A stretch of DNA of 64,000 bases, taken from assembly GCF_041296385.1 (NCBI RefSeq), contig NC_091015.1, positions 89,822,004 to 89,886,003 on the forward strand. The letters are read 5' to 3'. Positions within the stretch are counted from its first letter, which is position 1, and the number at the start of each line of letters is the position of its first letter. Positions 26,675 to 39,752 of the stretch are shown here, piece after piece. The notes beneath the pieces were generated by a model. That model ran no database searches. It saw only the letters and a program-made list of their open reading frames with translations, and had not been told where the DNA came from. Made by a program: the position numbers and the translations under genes. Source of the DNA: Aphelocoma coerulescens. Lineage: Eukaryota; Chordata; Aves; Passeriformes; Corvidae.

Positions 26675-27956
26675 AAAGGTAAAACGAATAGTGGAATTTC
26701 CCCCCTACAACTTAATGACTGGGGGTGGAAAGGGGATTGACTCCAAAACACAACAACAAAGGCACAGTTGTGCATTCCTCTCTCTAATCTAATATGTTGT
26801 TGGAAATGAATGCATCCTCATTTAAGATTTGCAAACAAAAGGCCCCATACAGCATATGGGACATGCAGTGAGATTTCAGCTAAAATAATAGCAAACAGTA
26901 CATATCCAGATGCTGGCAGAATTAATCTCATCATATACAGTCATGGGATCCTAGATCTGTTTGGAGGTATTGTCAGTTTTGGATGTATGTACTGGCCAGT
27001 TTTGTTTTCTTTTTCATTTTGCAAGACTCAATTTCCTCACTGGGAAGCTAGCTGATCACATAGAAAAGCCAATAATTAAACTCAGTCTTCAGAATTAGTA
27101 CAACTATCCAAATTTTTTATCTTTTTCTGCTTATGAACTACCAAGAAAAATCATTGACCTTAGAAATTGAATTGATTACATACTCCTTTGACAGTGAATG
27201 CACTGTATTCAATCACTTTTTTTTCCCTGGTTAAAATCAGCATTTTATTCAGAGCCTATGCAAAATGGCTTTTTCACATCTCAGAAAAAATTACTTAACA
27301 ACCAATTTTGTGTCTTTGGGCTTAATTTTAACTTTTGAAATCTTCAGTATTTAACTAGTACATAACATGGGAGGAAAGCTATATTTACATTTCACGAAAG
27401 AAAATATATTCCAAATTCAATTCTGCATCTGTATCGTAAACCTGATGTAAGCATATTTAGATCCCATAAGACTGTTACAGTGCAGTAGTTCCTCACTGTA
27501 CCATGATACTAATGAATAACGCAATATCTGCAGTAGAGAACAAAGAAATACTTTTTTCCTTGAGAGATTTTAGCAACATTTTCTCACAAAGTGATTTTAG
27601 ATTAATTACAATATCATTGAATATCAAAACTTTGCCTGTATGGATCCTCTCAGTTACTCTTAAGTTAAGGAGGTCTATCACTTAGCAGTTTGAAATTGTT
27701 GCCTTTTGACCCATGAGTGAAAATATATTGAAAAGTAAGTTTTAAACCATTTTGGATTTATTAAGCAAATATCATTCAAGTCAGATTGATAGATGGTGTA
27801 CTATCATATTCAGGCCCTTTTTTTTTGGGTTTGCTAAAAAAACCTTTACTATTCAAAATATTTAGATATCATGGAGAGTAACTTTGATTTGAAAAGAAAC
27901 AAAAATAATATTTTAAGATACCCACAAGTTAATAGGCAGCTATACATTAAATTGTG
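26675..27956. other. FBXL7 intron 2, unique stretch
   Basis: AT-rich, with no exon, RNA gene or repeat family recognised. ORFs here are 66 to 81 codons or shorter and chance. Confidence 0.6.
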
Positions 27957-27962
27957 TCCCAC
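27957..27962 (+). repeat. Left target-site duplication (TCCCAC) of a solo LTR
   Basis: Six bases repeated exactly at 28258-28263, on either side of TG...CA termini. A 6-bp duplication is typical of ERVK/alpharetrovirus-like (class II) integration. Confidence 0.93.
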
Positions 27963-28257
27963 TGTTGCAGCGGGGATTCTTGCAACACGTGTGTCAGACA
28001 ACGAGGCCTGTGGAAAAGAATACATGGACCGATTCTTGGTAGGTATTTTCAGAGGTGTTTATTTTTCCAGCCGCCTGGTCGGTGACTTGGCCAAGAACTG
28101 AACAATCACAGGACCAGAGGGTCCTTCCCGGGCAGGGGAACACAAAGCAACCAATGGGGAACGAGGCTGAGCAGGGAGTAGGGAAACCCCGTAGGCCCTG
28201 CCGCTACCCCGGGGCCCCTCTCCCAGGACCACATGGCAGGGGGGAGGAACCCCAACA
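27963..28257 (-). mobile_element. Solo LTR, class II (ERVK-like), 295 bp
   Basis: In element sense (minus strand) it begins TGTTGGGGTTCC and ends GCTGCAACA, with 5-bp inverted termini TGTTG/CAACA. It is bounded by a perfect 6-bp duplication. An AATAAA signal lies on the minus strand at 28058-28063, about 95 bases before the 3' end. A CCAAT box in inverted orientation relative to the element is at 28151-28155. The U3 is GC-rich and makes the ORFs at 28055-28294. No internal retroviral sequence remains. The compact LTR and 6-bp duplication point to class II; the U5 text resembles ERVK LTRs I recall from songbirds. It lies in sense with FBXL7, so its poly(A) signal is in the gene's transcription direction. 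Confidence 0.93.
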
Positions 28258-28263
28258 TCCCAC
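28258..28263 (+). repeat. Right target-site duplication (TCCCAC) of a solo LTR
   Basis: Exact copy of 27957-27962 directly after the LTR terminus CCCCAACA (plus reading). Confidence 0.93.
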
Positions 28264-28265
28264 AA

Positions 28266-28284
28266 TCTTTGATTTAATCAAAGA
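28266..28284. promoter_or_regulatory. Palindrome with two inverted TCF/LEF-like cores
   Basis: TCTTTGATT and AATCAAAGA are perfect 9-base arms around a single T. Each arm contains CTTTGAT, the core bound by TCF/LEF HMG-box factors. It begins three bases after the right target-site duplication of the solo LTR. Function is inferred only. Confidence 0.4.
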
Positions 28285-31200
28285 CTTAATGTAAAGAAAA
28301 TAATTGGTATTAATAATTTAAGCTTGCTTCTTGCACATTTTCAGGGACGTGTTCATTCTTAAGAGTTGTTTCTAAACTAACTGAAGTGGCAACATTATTA
28401 TGATAATACAATTAAACCAAATGAAGGTGGCTTATATTTGCCTAATTAGGAGTGATTGATAATCTCAATATTCAGTTCAAGCCTAAGCTGTACAGTGCTA
28501 TCCAAATGAGTGTCTCCTTTGGCCTTTAACTGAATCCTTTAGAAAGAAATATTTGGCCTCAGATTTTATCAGGAACATCTGATTCTTCACAGTCAACTTG
28601 GTACTTCACTTTTCAGGAAGAAATTCCCATACCCTCTCTTCCACTTCCCTCCAGTGGAATCTCCACAAGGAATGACACTAGGCACCCAAAAATGCTGCTG
28701 TTCCCCTTCCTCCGCTCCCCAAACTCTACTTGGCATGTTTGCTGATAAATCATTTGCTCATAACCTTCTCATTAAGAAAACTTAAACGCTGAGCTTCCAT
28801 CACTCCAGGGCTGGAATCAAGGGAACAGTAAAGTGGGGAAAGGCTTTTTCTGTCCACAACTATGAAACTTTACTGGACTGACCACTGGAGTTTAAAGCTG
28901 ACAAATTTACCCTCTTGAGTAAAGCGGTAATTTACAGGTAAGGAAAGACTATAAAGGCTATATAACAAGACAAAATACTGAAATTAAGGGAAGGCATCTC
29001 ACATCTACCTCTATGTCCTTAAGCAGGTTACTGTAAAAGCCTAGATCCTCTCCAGTTATCTGGAGGAACAATTATAAGGATAAATGTTGCTTAACTTTAG
29101 AGACCTCATGATGGATAGGCAAAGAACCAAAATGTAACATGTTCAGGTAATATGTAAAAATAATCCACATTCTCTCTTGAAAAACAATCTTTTCCAAACT
29201 AGCTTGTGTTCACAGAACTCTAAAAGCAGGCATCCGCATTCTGCATGAAACAGCGCTGTTGCCGATGCTTAAACTCTTGTTAAATCTCTCCCGTTTTATA
29301 GCTAATCACATTTTTATAGCAGGCATGAAGCATTCTACAAGGCCCTTGCTGAGCTGTTCCTGTAAATCAAAACCTTATTCCATCTTTCTGCTTGCTGGCA
29401 GCAGAGCAAGGTTACTTTTACCATTTATGGTTATAAAACACATCCAACTTTTTTCCCCCTTCAGTTGCTGCCTTTTTTCCACTATTCTTTCCTTCTCTGT
29501 CTCACTCCGAGAAAGATATTCCAAGTTCAGCTAAACTTCAGAACTCATCTGTAACCTTTTTCTTGTCTCCCAGTACACTTACAACCTCATGAAAATATCT
29601 AATGAGAAGAGAGTGAAACATTAATACAGTATTTAGGTCAAGAGCCTCCTTCCGACCTCAAGCCACATGAAACAAACAAAAGCCACACAAGAACAGCAGG
29701 AGCTCAGAAGCTCTGTATGATAAGTTATCATTATATGGCCCATACATATATCAGCTCACAAAATAAGGCCCAGATCAGACTGGAGGTGCTCAGAATGATA
29801 CTTATAACATCCTGATATAAACACTCAGTTCAACATGTGAGCAAGAAGGCTGAAGAAACACAGTTAAACCTTACTATTTGACCCACATATAAGCAGCCAC
29901 CACATTCTGCAATAAAGCAAGCTTAAGAATGAGGGAGGAAAACAATTCCTGGATTTAGATATGCTGTCCAATAACATCCAACCCTCCTGGCACATAGGGT
30001 ATTAAACTGAAACAGCCTCTATTTACAATGACCACAGACTGAAACACCAGATTCAGTTTCTTGTCAGGTCTGGTTCCGTTTTTCTCTCCTCCAAGTTGGA
30101 GCCGGAACATCCTACCACAGAAACAGGACACTCTCTGCCCTTTCACACGCCTCTACAGGGCACATTATCAACACAGCTCTACAAGAAGCTATGTTGCATG
30201 GAAGAACAAGGATGTACATTGGAAATTCCTGAATTTTCATCTAGAAAGAACTCCAGCCCACACTGCATATGGGAGCAGTCAGCACACATGAAAATCATTA
30301 CAGGGATGTTATTACAGGAGAACACATGTCCAGTTACAAAAGCAAAGCAACTGCTGCTTAGAAATGAAGTTTTTCCAATGGACATGAAATCTACAGTGCT
30401 TCAGAAACATATAGATACATTTATGGACTAAATCAGATTTATCTGAACATCAAGAACAACCTCTGTTTGGTCTCAAACAATCCTTTAACAGCGTCAGCCC
30501 ATTGTTTAAAACTTGATGTTCAAAAGAAATTTAAGCGTAGCACATTCTCACATTTAATTTCTACAGTCATCTTAGCCAGGGATTTGCCACCACAGAGAAA
30601 TCAGCTCTGAAAAAATACTGACATTTAAACTTAAAATTTCCTGAATCTTACAGGTGAAATGAACAAGCCACAGAAGTGGTGAGGTACACGTGTACAGAAA
30701 AAGGATTCCTAAGGAGATTATTCCCACATTAACTCGGTGGCTCATGACAACAAGCTGGTCTGTGAAGCCACATCACTCCATTCTTTTTGCTCCATTCTGC
30801 CTCAAGCAGAAATCTGCAAGCAATCAGTAAAAATGATGCAACTACCTGCTTATCAAGGGGGTTTTGTTCTTCTGATTTCTGGAAGTATGCCTTAAATAAT
30901 GCTGTTCACTTAAAAGATGTTTGATTTTGTGCATAACTTCTTGTACATATTCTATGCAGATGTGAGCATAAACTGTTACAATTTTCCACCTGGATATTCA
31001 CAGTGACTGTACTGATTAATGGCTCCATAACTATTACATCATTCTTGACTTCATCCCTTGTAGTTAAGCGTATTTCATGAACAATGGAACAGAGGGTAAT
31101 CAAGGAAATCAATTTTCAAGGTCCTAAGTCCTTGACACACAGACCACCTGCATGAGGTGCTCAAAATATCTTTGCATCCTGAACTCAAGGGCAGGAAGAG

Positions 31201-32501
31201 GCAACGGAAGCATTTGGAGTAAGAGCTGGGTGCTGGACATTGGGGAAATAGTAGCACATAAGGAGAGAAAGGGAGGGAGAGGAGCCATACAAAACCTTGC
31301 TCTGCCTGCAGAAGTTGCCTCCCCTTCCCCTGAGCCCAGCAGGACAAGGTACCAAGAAGTGGGGCTTCCTTTCACCCAGAGAGGGAGTCCCTGGGGAAGA
31401 GCTGCAAAGAACAACACCTGTGAAGGTATCTCCATGCTTGTATTCTCTTTTTCATTATTTTCTTGCAGAACTTACACTACTACTAAAACTAAAGTCACTA
31501 CAACCATCTCCTTCCTATTCATTGGCTATCTCACAGAGAGGTCCTCAGAGCTGCTGCCTTTACATTCCTGCCAGGGAGAAAAGGTTGAACATCCACTGAA
31601 TCCGAAGAACTCCCAAAATTAGGCTGCCTGCAAATACTTTCTGATAAGAAACTTCAACATAGCCATCCTCTCTCATACTTAACTTAATTAACTACAGATG
31701 GGTGCCTTCAAGAGCTCATCAGCAAAGGCAGAGAAGGAACTTGCTATAACCTTTCAGCTCTATAGCTCCCCTATCCCAATGGCAAACCAAATCAAACATG
31801 GGTTCTTTATTCTTCAAAAAACAAAGGTCAGATTACAATTTCATGGTAAGATGAATAAATATCTGGAATAACACTATTATGTCAATGGAGATACCCTGGA
31901 TTTGCACAAAAAATCTGGCTCATTGTGTTCCAAATTGCTAAAAATGTGGTTGACATCACAACATAGAACAGTAGCTGAAAGATTTGAAGAGAACTCTACT
32001 TGCATGCATTTTTCTGAGCAAAAAGAGCAGAAGGTTAGATTCCAATCCTACTGTCAACATAGCAAGGGTCAACATTAATATTTTCTTCTCATGTAATGAA
32101 TTGTCAGACCTCAGCTATGCTGCTGTCCTATTATCTCCTGGGAGGAAGGATAAATTGGTTAATATAGTTCTTTCCAAAAAAAGCCTTCAAAGCAGAAACA
32201 TCTGGTCTGTTCATTAGTCACTATTTGGCCTGAGTTCAGTAGTAAGGCAAACTACAAAACCCATTCCCTCTCTCTTACCTAGAGAGGTCACAGTAAATGG
32301 GACCCTAGGTTTATGGAAATCATCGCTAACTGGAAGGAAGGTGGCTGTGAAGCTTACAGATACACTTTGTTTCCTGTTCTCAGCAGCAAAAAAATGCATT
32401 CACACACACTATCATCTAATGGCCACAGGAAGTCATATGATTTACAGGAGACAGATTCAGGTAGTCAAAATATTTTTAAATGTGGCAGTAAAGAAACCCA
32501 A

Positions 32502-32514
32502 TTTTTTTTTTTTT
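32502..32514 (+). repeat. Poly(T) homopolymer, 13 bases
   Basis: A simple run of T within AT-rich sequence, with no associated retrocopy. Confidence 0.85.
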
Positions 32515-34570
32515 AATTTAAAGTATGCTAAGAGTTAGCTCAAAAAGCTAAACCTACAGCCGCATGAAAACTGGAAAGAGTTGCAGAAATCAAGCAGCGT
32601 GAATCAGTCTGAAGCAAAGCTGGGAGCTCAATCCAGATACCAGAAGTTTGGGTATAACTCTTTGGTCAGTTGCCCGTGCAACTGGACTGAGCAATATTGG
32701 AACCACACCCTTGGTTTTACATTTAAGAACACTAGTATGGTTCAACCTTAATTCAAGCCTGCCAGAATTGGAAAATAAACAGAACCCTATCAGTCTTTCT
32801 CCCATCTGGACTATACTAAACAGCAGCCATTTACAAAACAGAATACCAGTTTTTCACTCATCATTCATGAGAGAGAAGTACACATGACACGCATGAGGCA
32901 CACCATCCAAAGAGAACTGTGTGATGAGATGAGATTATTAATGGGATAGTTTAATCACAGCAAAATCCACAATAGGAGTTTGCTGTTGTGATGCTCAGTA
33001 TTCTAATACCAGGAGTCTAGACAACACCTAAGAAAGTCCCTAAAACTGCAGGCCATCTTTCTGCATGTACATAATGTGTTTTAACACCTGATTTAAGGTA
33101 AAACTTCAGTTAAATTTAGGACACCCAACAATGTCAAAATTACATAGGTATTAGGTCATCACTTTACCTCCAACAACCCTTAGGCAGCTGAAGAGTGCTT
33201 ACATGCAACCTGCCCCAAAGCTGTCTGGACACATCAGAAAGACAGGTAAATGCTGCTCTATCCAAAATACACTGCGAGCACTACACCTGAATTATTGGTA
33301 CCACAATTAGGGTGACCACAAAAAACCAGCAGATCTTTGAACAAGCACCATCTTAATATCAATTGAGGCAGAAAAGGTCAAAAAAGAAGATTTTTTTAGA
33401 ATTCATAAACATAACAAAGGCAAGCTAAAGCTTTACAGAATTTCCTTATTATAAAATGCTTGGGTTCAAAACCATGACTACTGTTTCACCTTAGGTCATA
33501 TACCACTTTTAAGTTTATTTAAAAGAAATTCAACAAAAAATAAAATTTTAGACTACGGCCTTGCATTGAAACCTGTTTGTTTCAACAATTATTGACCACC
33601 TTCTGATCCACTACATAAACCTCTGCTATTCAAGCAAGTAGAGATTTGAAAAACAGCTGTTGTCATAAACCACAGTGGAGAGAGCAGACTGGAACAAGGG
33701 ATTAGCACCGGGTTTCATAAGCATTTGCAAACAGAAGACACTAGTCATGTACTTGGGAGATCTCCTACTCTGTCCCACTCTTCCTGATCAAGCAAGGTCT
33801 CTTACCACTCCAACTTTTATCTTCCTTCCCCCTTCAAATACCTGTTCAGCTTCCTCTTCACAGAGGGCTGTAAGAGACAAACACTTCCTCATCCAGCGTC
33901 TGCTTCTAACTTTTTAGCAGTTGGAGGTTAGGGATGTGAATGTGGAAAGGGTGGAATTTTTGTGTTGTTTTTTTTCCTACTTGCTTGCTTATTTTTGCCA
34001 CCTTCTCAGTCCAAACTGCAGCGTCTGTGCAAGCAGTAGAGAGTGGCACTGGGGAGCTAGGAATAAGTTTCTTGATCAGCTCTAGTACTCCTGCAAAAGA
34101 TCCAAGGTTGTGTTCATGGTGACACCAAAGGTTTTAAAGACACAACTCTCATCAAACACAGCCAAGCTGAATGTTCCAGGGTTTACAACTCAACATAATT
34201 TGGATCGGGCATTGCAAGGGTACAGGCTTCTGACAAAAATTAGCTTAACTCAAACCAGGGACTCTGTATTCCACAGCTAGAGAAATAAACATCAGTATAG
34301 ATGAATAGAACATCAGTAAAAATTATAATAGGACTGCAAAATCTTTTTCTCAATCTCCACAGAAGTAGTTAATATGCTGCAATGAAAAAGGCTAAAAAAA
34401 AGTTAAATATCAATAGCACCATACTACAGACACACCAAGAAATGATGTAATTAAACTTCTGTGATCCTTTTGTACAGGTTATCTTTACGGTTGAGCCGCT
34501 TTGACACACACATTTAAGAGCATTGTTTCAGACTGTAAGAAACTCATCTGTTCCTCTTAAAAAGTCCAAA

Positions 34571-34630
34571 ATTGTATTTTATAATATTTTAATATAATAT
34601 TTTGTAATTATATTTTATATTATTATAAGA
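34571..34630 (+). repeat. AT-rich low-complexity block
   Basis: About 60 bases made almost only of A and T, with recurrent ATAATATTTT-like units and internal inverted repeats. Twenty bases further on lies the G-rich motif at 34651-34663. Confidence 0.75.
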
Positions 34631-34650
34631 TCACCCCATATTTTAAAAAA

Positions 34651-34663
34651 GGGCGGGGTGGGG
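34651..34663 (+). promoter_or_regulatory. Isolated GC box (Sp1/KLF-like)
   Basis: GGGCGGGGTGGGG holds the GC-box core GGGCGGGG in otherwise strongly AT-rich intron. It also provides three G runs. No initiator or exon can be recognised next to it. Confidence 0.3.
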
Positions 34664-37600
34664 ATGTACTACACAATGTAATTTTTTACCTGAATTATTT
34701 TAAAAATATTAAGCTTTTTCCAGAAGGAAATTAAGTTTAATTTAATCTCATTAATTTCTCATATCTAGCTTCTTCTTGGTTTCCAGCCGCCCTAGCAATT
34801 TCAAAACTAGCTAACAGCTATACTTTTTCAGGCAGTAATCTTACTAAAATTGTTAAATATTTCTCTAGACTGAAAAATGGAAGGACATCTCCTTATGACT
34901 TTCATTATCTATTTTTCTTCAAAATAAGCTTGTTCTGTTTACCTTCAGGGATCTTCAATGTTTACGATGCATAATCTGCACTATTGAGCAATTTCACTTT
35001 CAGGAAGTAAAATTTTCAGCTTTTGTAGTCGTCATTGGCTTGTTTTTATTCGTCCTGGCAAACATGCTGTTACTTGCATACAGCATCACTGTGAACCCAA
35101 AAGGGAGAAACCAAATCTGGAAAACACCTTGAGCCTACAGTCTTATTAGCTCACTGAGAAAACTGAGATGTTTTGAAAATGTCATTCAGCATCTAGAATC
35201 TGGAAGTTAATTCTAACTCTATCAAACTTCACAGTGTGAAGAGACATGAACTATTTTAGTCAGAGCCTACAAACTTTGAAACAGCAACTAAGCACACTAC
35301 TAACTGAGGTGGAGACCCTAACAGGTACCTTTCACATCCATAGCAAACAGTGATGCCTTTTATATACAGCTTTCTGCTCTAGCAAAATAGTTTATTCATT
35401 TACTATGGATCATACTTTCAATGAACTCCTGGAACAATTTTTCACATGCTTCACCTCCTTCCCACATACAGGAAAACACATAAACTCTGTTTTATCTCAC
35501 ATGTTCCTACAAAGAATATTCCACATGTTTCCCCTTGTGCCCTTCTGCTAGATTTTCCTATAGTTTTAATGCCTATAAAAGTTGACCCTACAACACAACA
35601 GGTAGATCAAAAGAAGGCTTCCTGGAGACACTTTACAAAACCGCTTGGACATTTCAAAAAAGCTTCCTTGGTAGTTGCATTGTCAGAGATGCTCTTCCAG
35701 CCTATGAGGTAACCAAAATCCTGGTTTTCTTTAGGCTACTGTTCTCTCTAAAAGAAAAAACGCAGTATTTTGTAGTCAAACTGGAAAGATCTTTCACATC
35801 AGCAGGCAAAATCTGTCCATAGTATGAATACACTCCACTCCTAAATGACAATCCATTTCCAAACTTACACATTAAAACCAGCACTATCAGAAAAATATTC
35901 ATTGGTGAACAAATCCAACGTGAGAGCAGACAAGGGATAGAGTCTGCAAAAGCTCATAAATAGTCCCTTTTCATTTTTAGTTCTTCTATTTCACACCAGT
36001 GTTAGCTGTTAGTTATAAGTGTATATGTAAGACTTAAGTATTAGTCCTACGAATATCTAGGCCAATCTTTCTTTCCTTCATGACTCAGCAGAGGCACCAG
36101 AACTTAACACAGGCTCATTCAAGGCTCATAGTAAAATTTGACCTAATATTAAAGTCTAATTCTCTTATCCACACCAAGCATGGACAAGTTCTTAATCCTT
36201 TCTCTTCGCAGTCATTTTTTTCTGTATTCCAAGACACACTTATGTCCTCCTGCCTTCCCTGCCTTATACTAGATTAAGGAAATAAAGGTATTTCAGTGAT
36301 TTCCTTTACATGTCAGGTTTTCTGGACTTCAGTTCAATCCTGTATTGCCTTGAACTTACTCAAATCATTACACTTGTAATGAAATACACTCATAAACCCT
36401 CAAAACAACTACCAAGATGCTTCTTAAAGATAAACACAGCTTAAAATGCAAAGTACTTGAAATTCAATCTAGCAGGGAGCTCGTATATCATACTTTAATG
36501 CTTTTACAAACTGAAGGAAAGCATTTGAAATGCCAGCGTGAAACAACTCTGAAATAACTCCATTTTTATGAATTTGCCTTTTTAAGACACTGTAGTACTA
36601 TTTGCCACCTCTATAAAAAATAGTAACATTTACTTTAAATACCACAGGTTTTATGGTGTCAGCCAGGATGGCTGGGCAGAGCTGGGTGCACCTAAGTGCT
36701 GCAGGACATGGACTTCATGGATTACAAAGGCACTTGCCTCTCTTGATACTTGATAGACCACATACATCTGAGAACGGAAATACCTTTAAAAAAGCCCCAT
36801 GGTGTTAGAAAGTGCAGCACCAGACAAATGAAGCTATTTCACTCAAATTTGTTTTGGCAGGTTTTCAACTCTCTAGTCTATCCTTGCCTTGTTTTCACAC
36901 ACAGGCCTTGGAACAATTCCATTTATCAAGTGTACCTAGACGGAGCATTAAGTTGGCCACTGAAATAAGATGGGGACAAAAGGGAAAAGTAACGCGATTC
37001 AATACTGTTAACAATTTTCTCACTATAGTTTTATGTACGCAGGACAAAAAGTGTGAGGTAGACAGGGAAAAAAAAACACATATGAAATCTGAAGATGCAA
37101 AAGACTACTTTTCAAGCCCTGCTACTTGGCAGAAGACAATGTTAGCCAAATACTAAAACCTACTCTTGTGAAAAAAGTCATCATAATATCTCAGAATAAT
37201 TTTCAATTAAGCTAGAAAAGGGATATATACTTATTTTCCATAGTCTAAATCAGACAGTTGCTAGTGCTTTATGTAAGACTGAAGAGCTTCCAGTTATGCA
37301 CATTATATTTTTACATATTAATAGAATGGCTATAATTTCCCACATATCATATATCCAGCATAAATCTGCTAATGGAAATATAAAATTACTCTGTGTTTCA
37401 AGCAAAAGCTACACTTCATTTTACACTGTCTTTCAAGGGAAACTACTTTTTTTTTACAGTACCAATATTCACATTAGATACTATCAGGAAAGAGTTTTTA
37501 AATATGTACACTTGGGCATCTATTCACATAAGAAGAGCTTCTCAATTGCTGAATTTTTATAGCAACTTTAAGAAAATGAAAAAATTTTGGCTAACCACTA

Positions 37601-38530
37601 CCATGCGTTGAACTTGAAAAATTAAAGCAACATCCTTACTCTATTTTGGAATTTAACTTGGACAAAATTCAGCTTCCATTTTATTCTCAGACATTTCAGT
37701 AAACCATAACCGAGTTATGATCAGTTTTAATTAAGTTAATGGATTATGCAAAATAAACTACCTAAAATCACACAAATCCTTTTTACTAGGGCCTGCATTT
37801 GGCTTCTAAAAACCAGTTTAGTTTGGCAGACACTTATACTTACCAAATGGCAAAAGCAAGAATAAAAAAGCAATGAGAAAACACTGACACCGGGATGACA
37901 CCTAAGATCTTAAAAATTGTCTTCCCTAATAAACATATCTTGCAATATTTTCAATGGTGTAATTTACAAACCTTTAAGGAGGAAATTGTATTGTTATGAT
38001 CATGAAATTCCCAGAGCAACTTCGTTGAGCATTTTTAAGTATTACTGCAAGATACACACCATCCTTCCTGCTGTATTTTCTCTGTGCTATCAAATAGAGC
38101 ACATGCTCTAAGTCAGTCTTGTGCTCCAAGCTTTTGTAAAGTAAAACAATTTAAGTCAGAGCCTTAACTTGATTCAGAGTATCGAACTGATGGACACTTG
38201 TTTATTCAAATTATAAATAAGATTTTTACATATAGAACAAACCAAAGTACAGATAAATGAGTCATTAATAACACAACTTAACATTCACTATTTAAACAAA
38301 CAAAAAAACCCGTCACCATTTTACAACTTGTTGCAGTTTGACTTCATGGCAGACAGCCACCCTGCATCATTTGTGGGTGAGGAAATGGACTAAAATTATA
38401 AATGATAGGAGTGGTTTCTAAGACTTAAAAGTTCCTTGATTTTTCCTACAACAGTGCCTCTTTTCAGTGGAGGTGTCATTACACCAGAAGTTTCTACCTG
38501 AGGGTTCAGAACTTTTACTATCAATATTTT

Positions 38531-38569
38531 AAAAAAAAAAAAAAAACAACCAAACAAACAACCCAAACC
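38531..38569 (+). repeat. Poly(A) with CAAA-rich tail
   Basis: Sixteen A followed by CAACCAAACAAACAACCC. A low-complexity tract. Confidence 0.85.
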
Positions 38570-39207
38570 TATTGTCAGCAAGCTAAAGTTCATGACTGGA
38601 CTCTGTATTTCATGGAAAAGTTTCAAGATCTGCAGATCAACGAGTTGACATTCACAGCACATTACTTCAGCTCTGTTAACCACTTTGGCAAGGAGTCAGT
38701 CCTTGTACAGTCATCAAGAAGTACAGACAATAATTCTTACCCTTTCCCATCTAGGTCCACACTATTTGCTTGATTAATGACTGACAAGTTTCACCAGTAA
38801 CATAAATCGACATATTTAGCAGGGAAGCCATGGAAAATTGTTTGCCTATCAGTAGAAATTAAACATAGGATTTGTACAAAGATTAGGCTTATGAAAGATG
38901 GGACAGATAATTTGCAGCAAGACAACATAGCAGTAACTTCCCACCACAGGAGGTCTTCTGGAAAAGCTTTACTACTCTCCACAAGTCTCATCTTGTACAA
39001 CAGGGAGTAGTAGCAGTGTCTCAGTAACAGATACTATTGCAAGACTGCAAGCAGATGCTTTTCTCTGTGTTAACCGGATAAACAGAGCACATTTTCAATA
39101 CCTGAACTTGTCTGCTTCTGGTGTAGTCAAAGTTTTTCACCCAGAACAAGTCAAGATTAAGCTACTCAGTTACAGCTTTACTTCTCAAAAGAATTTAACC
39201 AGACATC

Positions 39208-39233
39208 TAAATCTATCTATTAAATCTATCTAT
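39208..39233 (+). repeat. Tandem duplication of 13 bp
   Basis: TAAATCTATCTAT occurs twice in direct succession. A short ATCT-rich microsatellite-like tract. Confidence 0.8.
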
Positions 39234-39630
39234 TTAAATTATCCAAGACAAAAGTTTAACTGCTCCTAATAATCTAATAAGCTTCACAGCAAGCAGCAGG
39301 TAGATCATGGTGATCACTTATGGCATTTTATATTAGATTTACTATGCTGAAGCCCTTTTATGCTTACAGAAAAAACAGAAAAGGTTTTTATTTCCTTCCT
39401 CCTGTGCACAATATTTAGTGAAGAATAGTCATGATTGTTGCTCCAGCAATCAAGTCTATTTTTCGGCTTGTGGAAGTAGGTTAATTAATTTATGACTGCC
39501 ATCGCTTGTTAAGGAATTTCTTTCTGAATAACTGCACAATATGGGATATAATTTCATTTCAGGTGAGACTATCAAAATACAAATTTGTGCCAGTTTGGCC
39601 AAATTTAGAAATATGTAATGGAGCTCCAGG

Positions 39631-39752
39631 AAAAAAAAAAAAAAAAAAGAAAAAACCAAACAAAAAAAACAAGCAAAAAAAATTAAAAAAAAAAAAAAAA
39701 AACAAAATCAAAAACAAATGGAAAACCCAAAACCTGAAAAACGAAAAAAAAC
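39631..39752 (+). repeat. Long composite poly(A) tract
   Basis: Two runs of 18 A (39631-39648 and 39685-39702) with A-rich linkers broken by C, G or T. It accounts for the lysine-rich and phenylalanine-rich ORFs on the two strands (39506-39804), which are not genes. Confidence 0.9.

Noticed and set aside
31152..31622. 156-codon plus-strand ORF in a slightly GC-richer patch
   Set aside because: No recognisable motif, and opposite-strand ORFs overlap it. Composition explains it.
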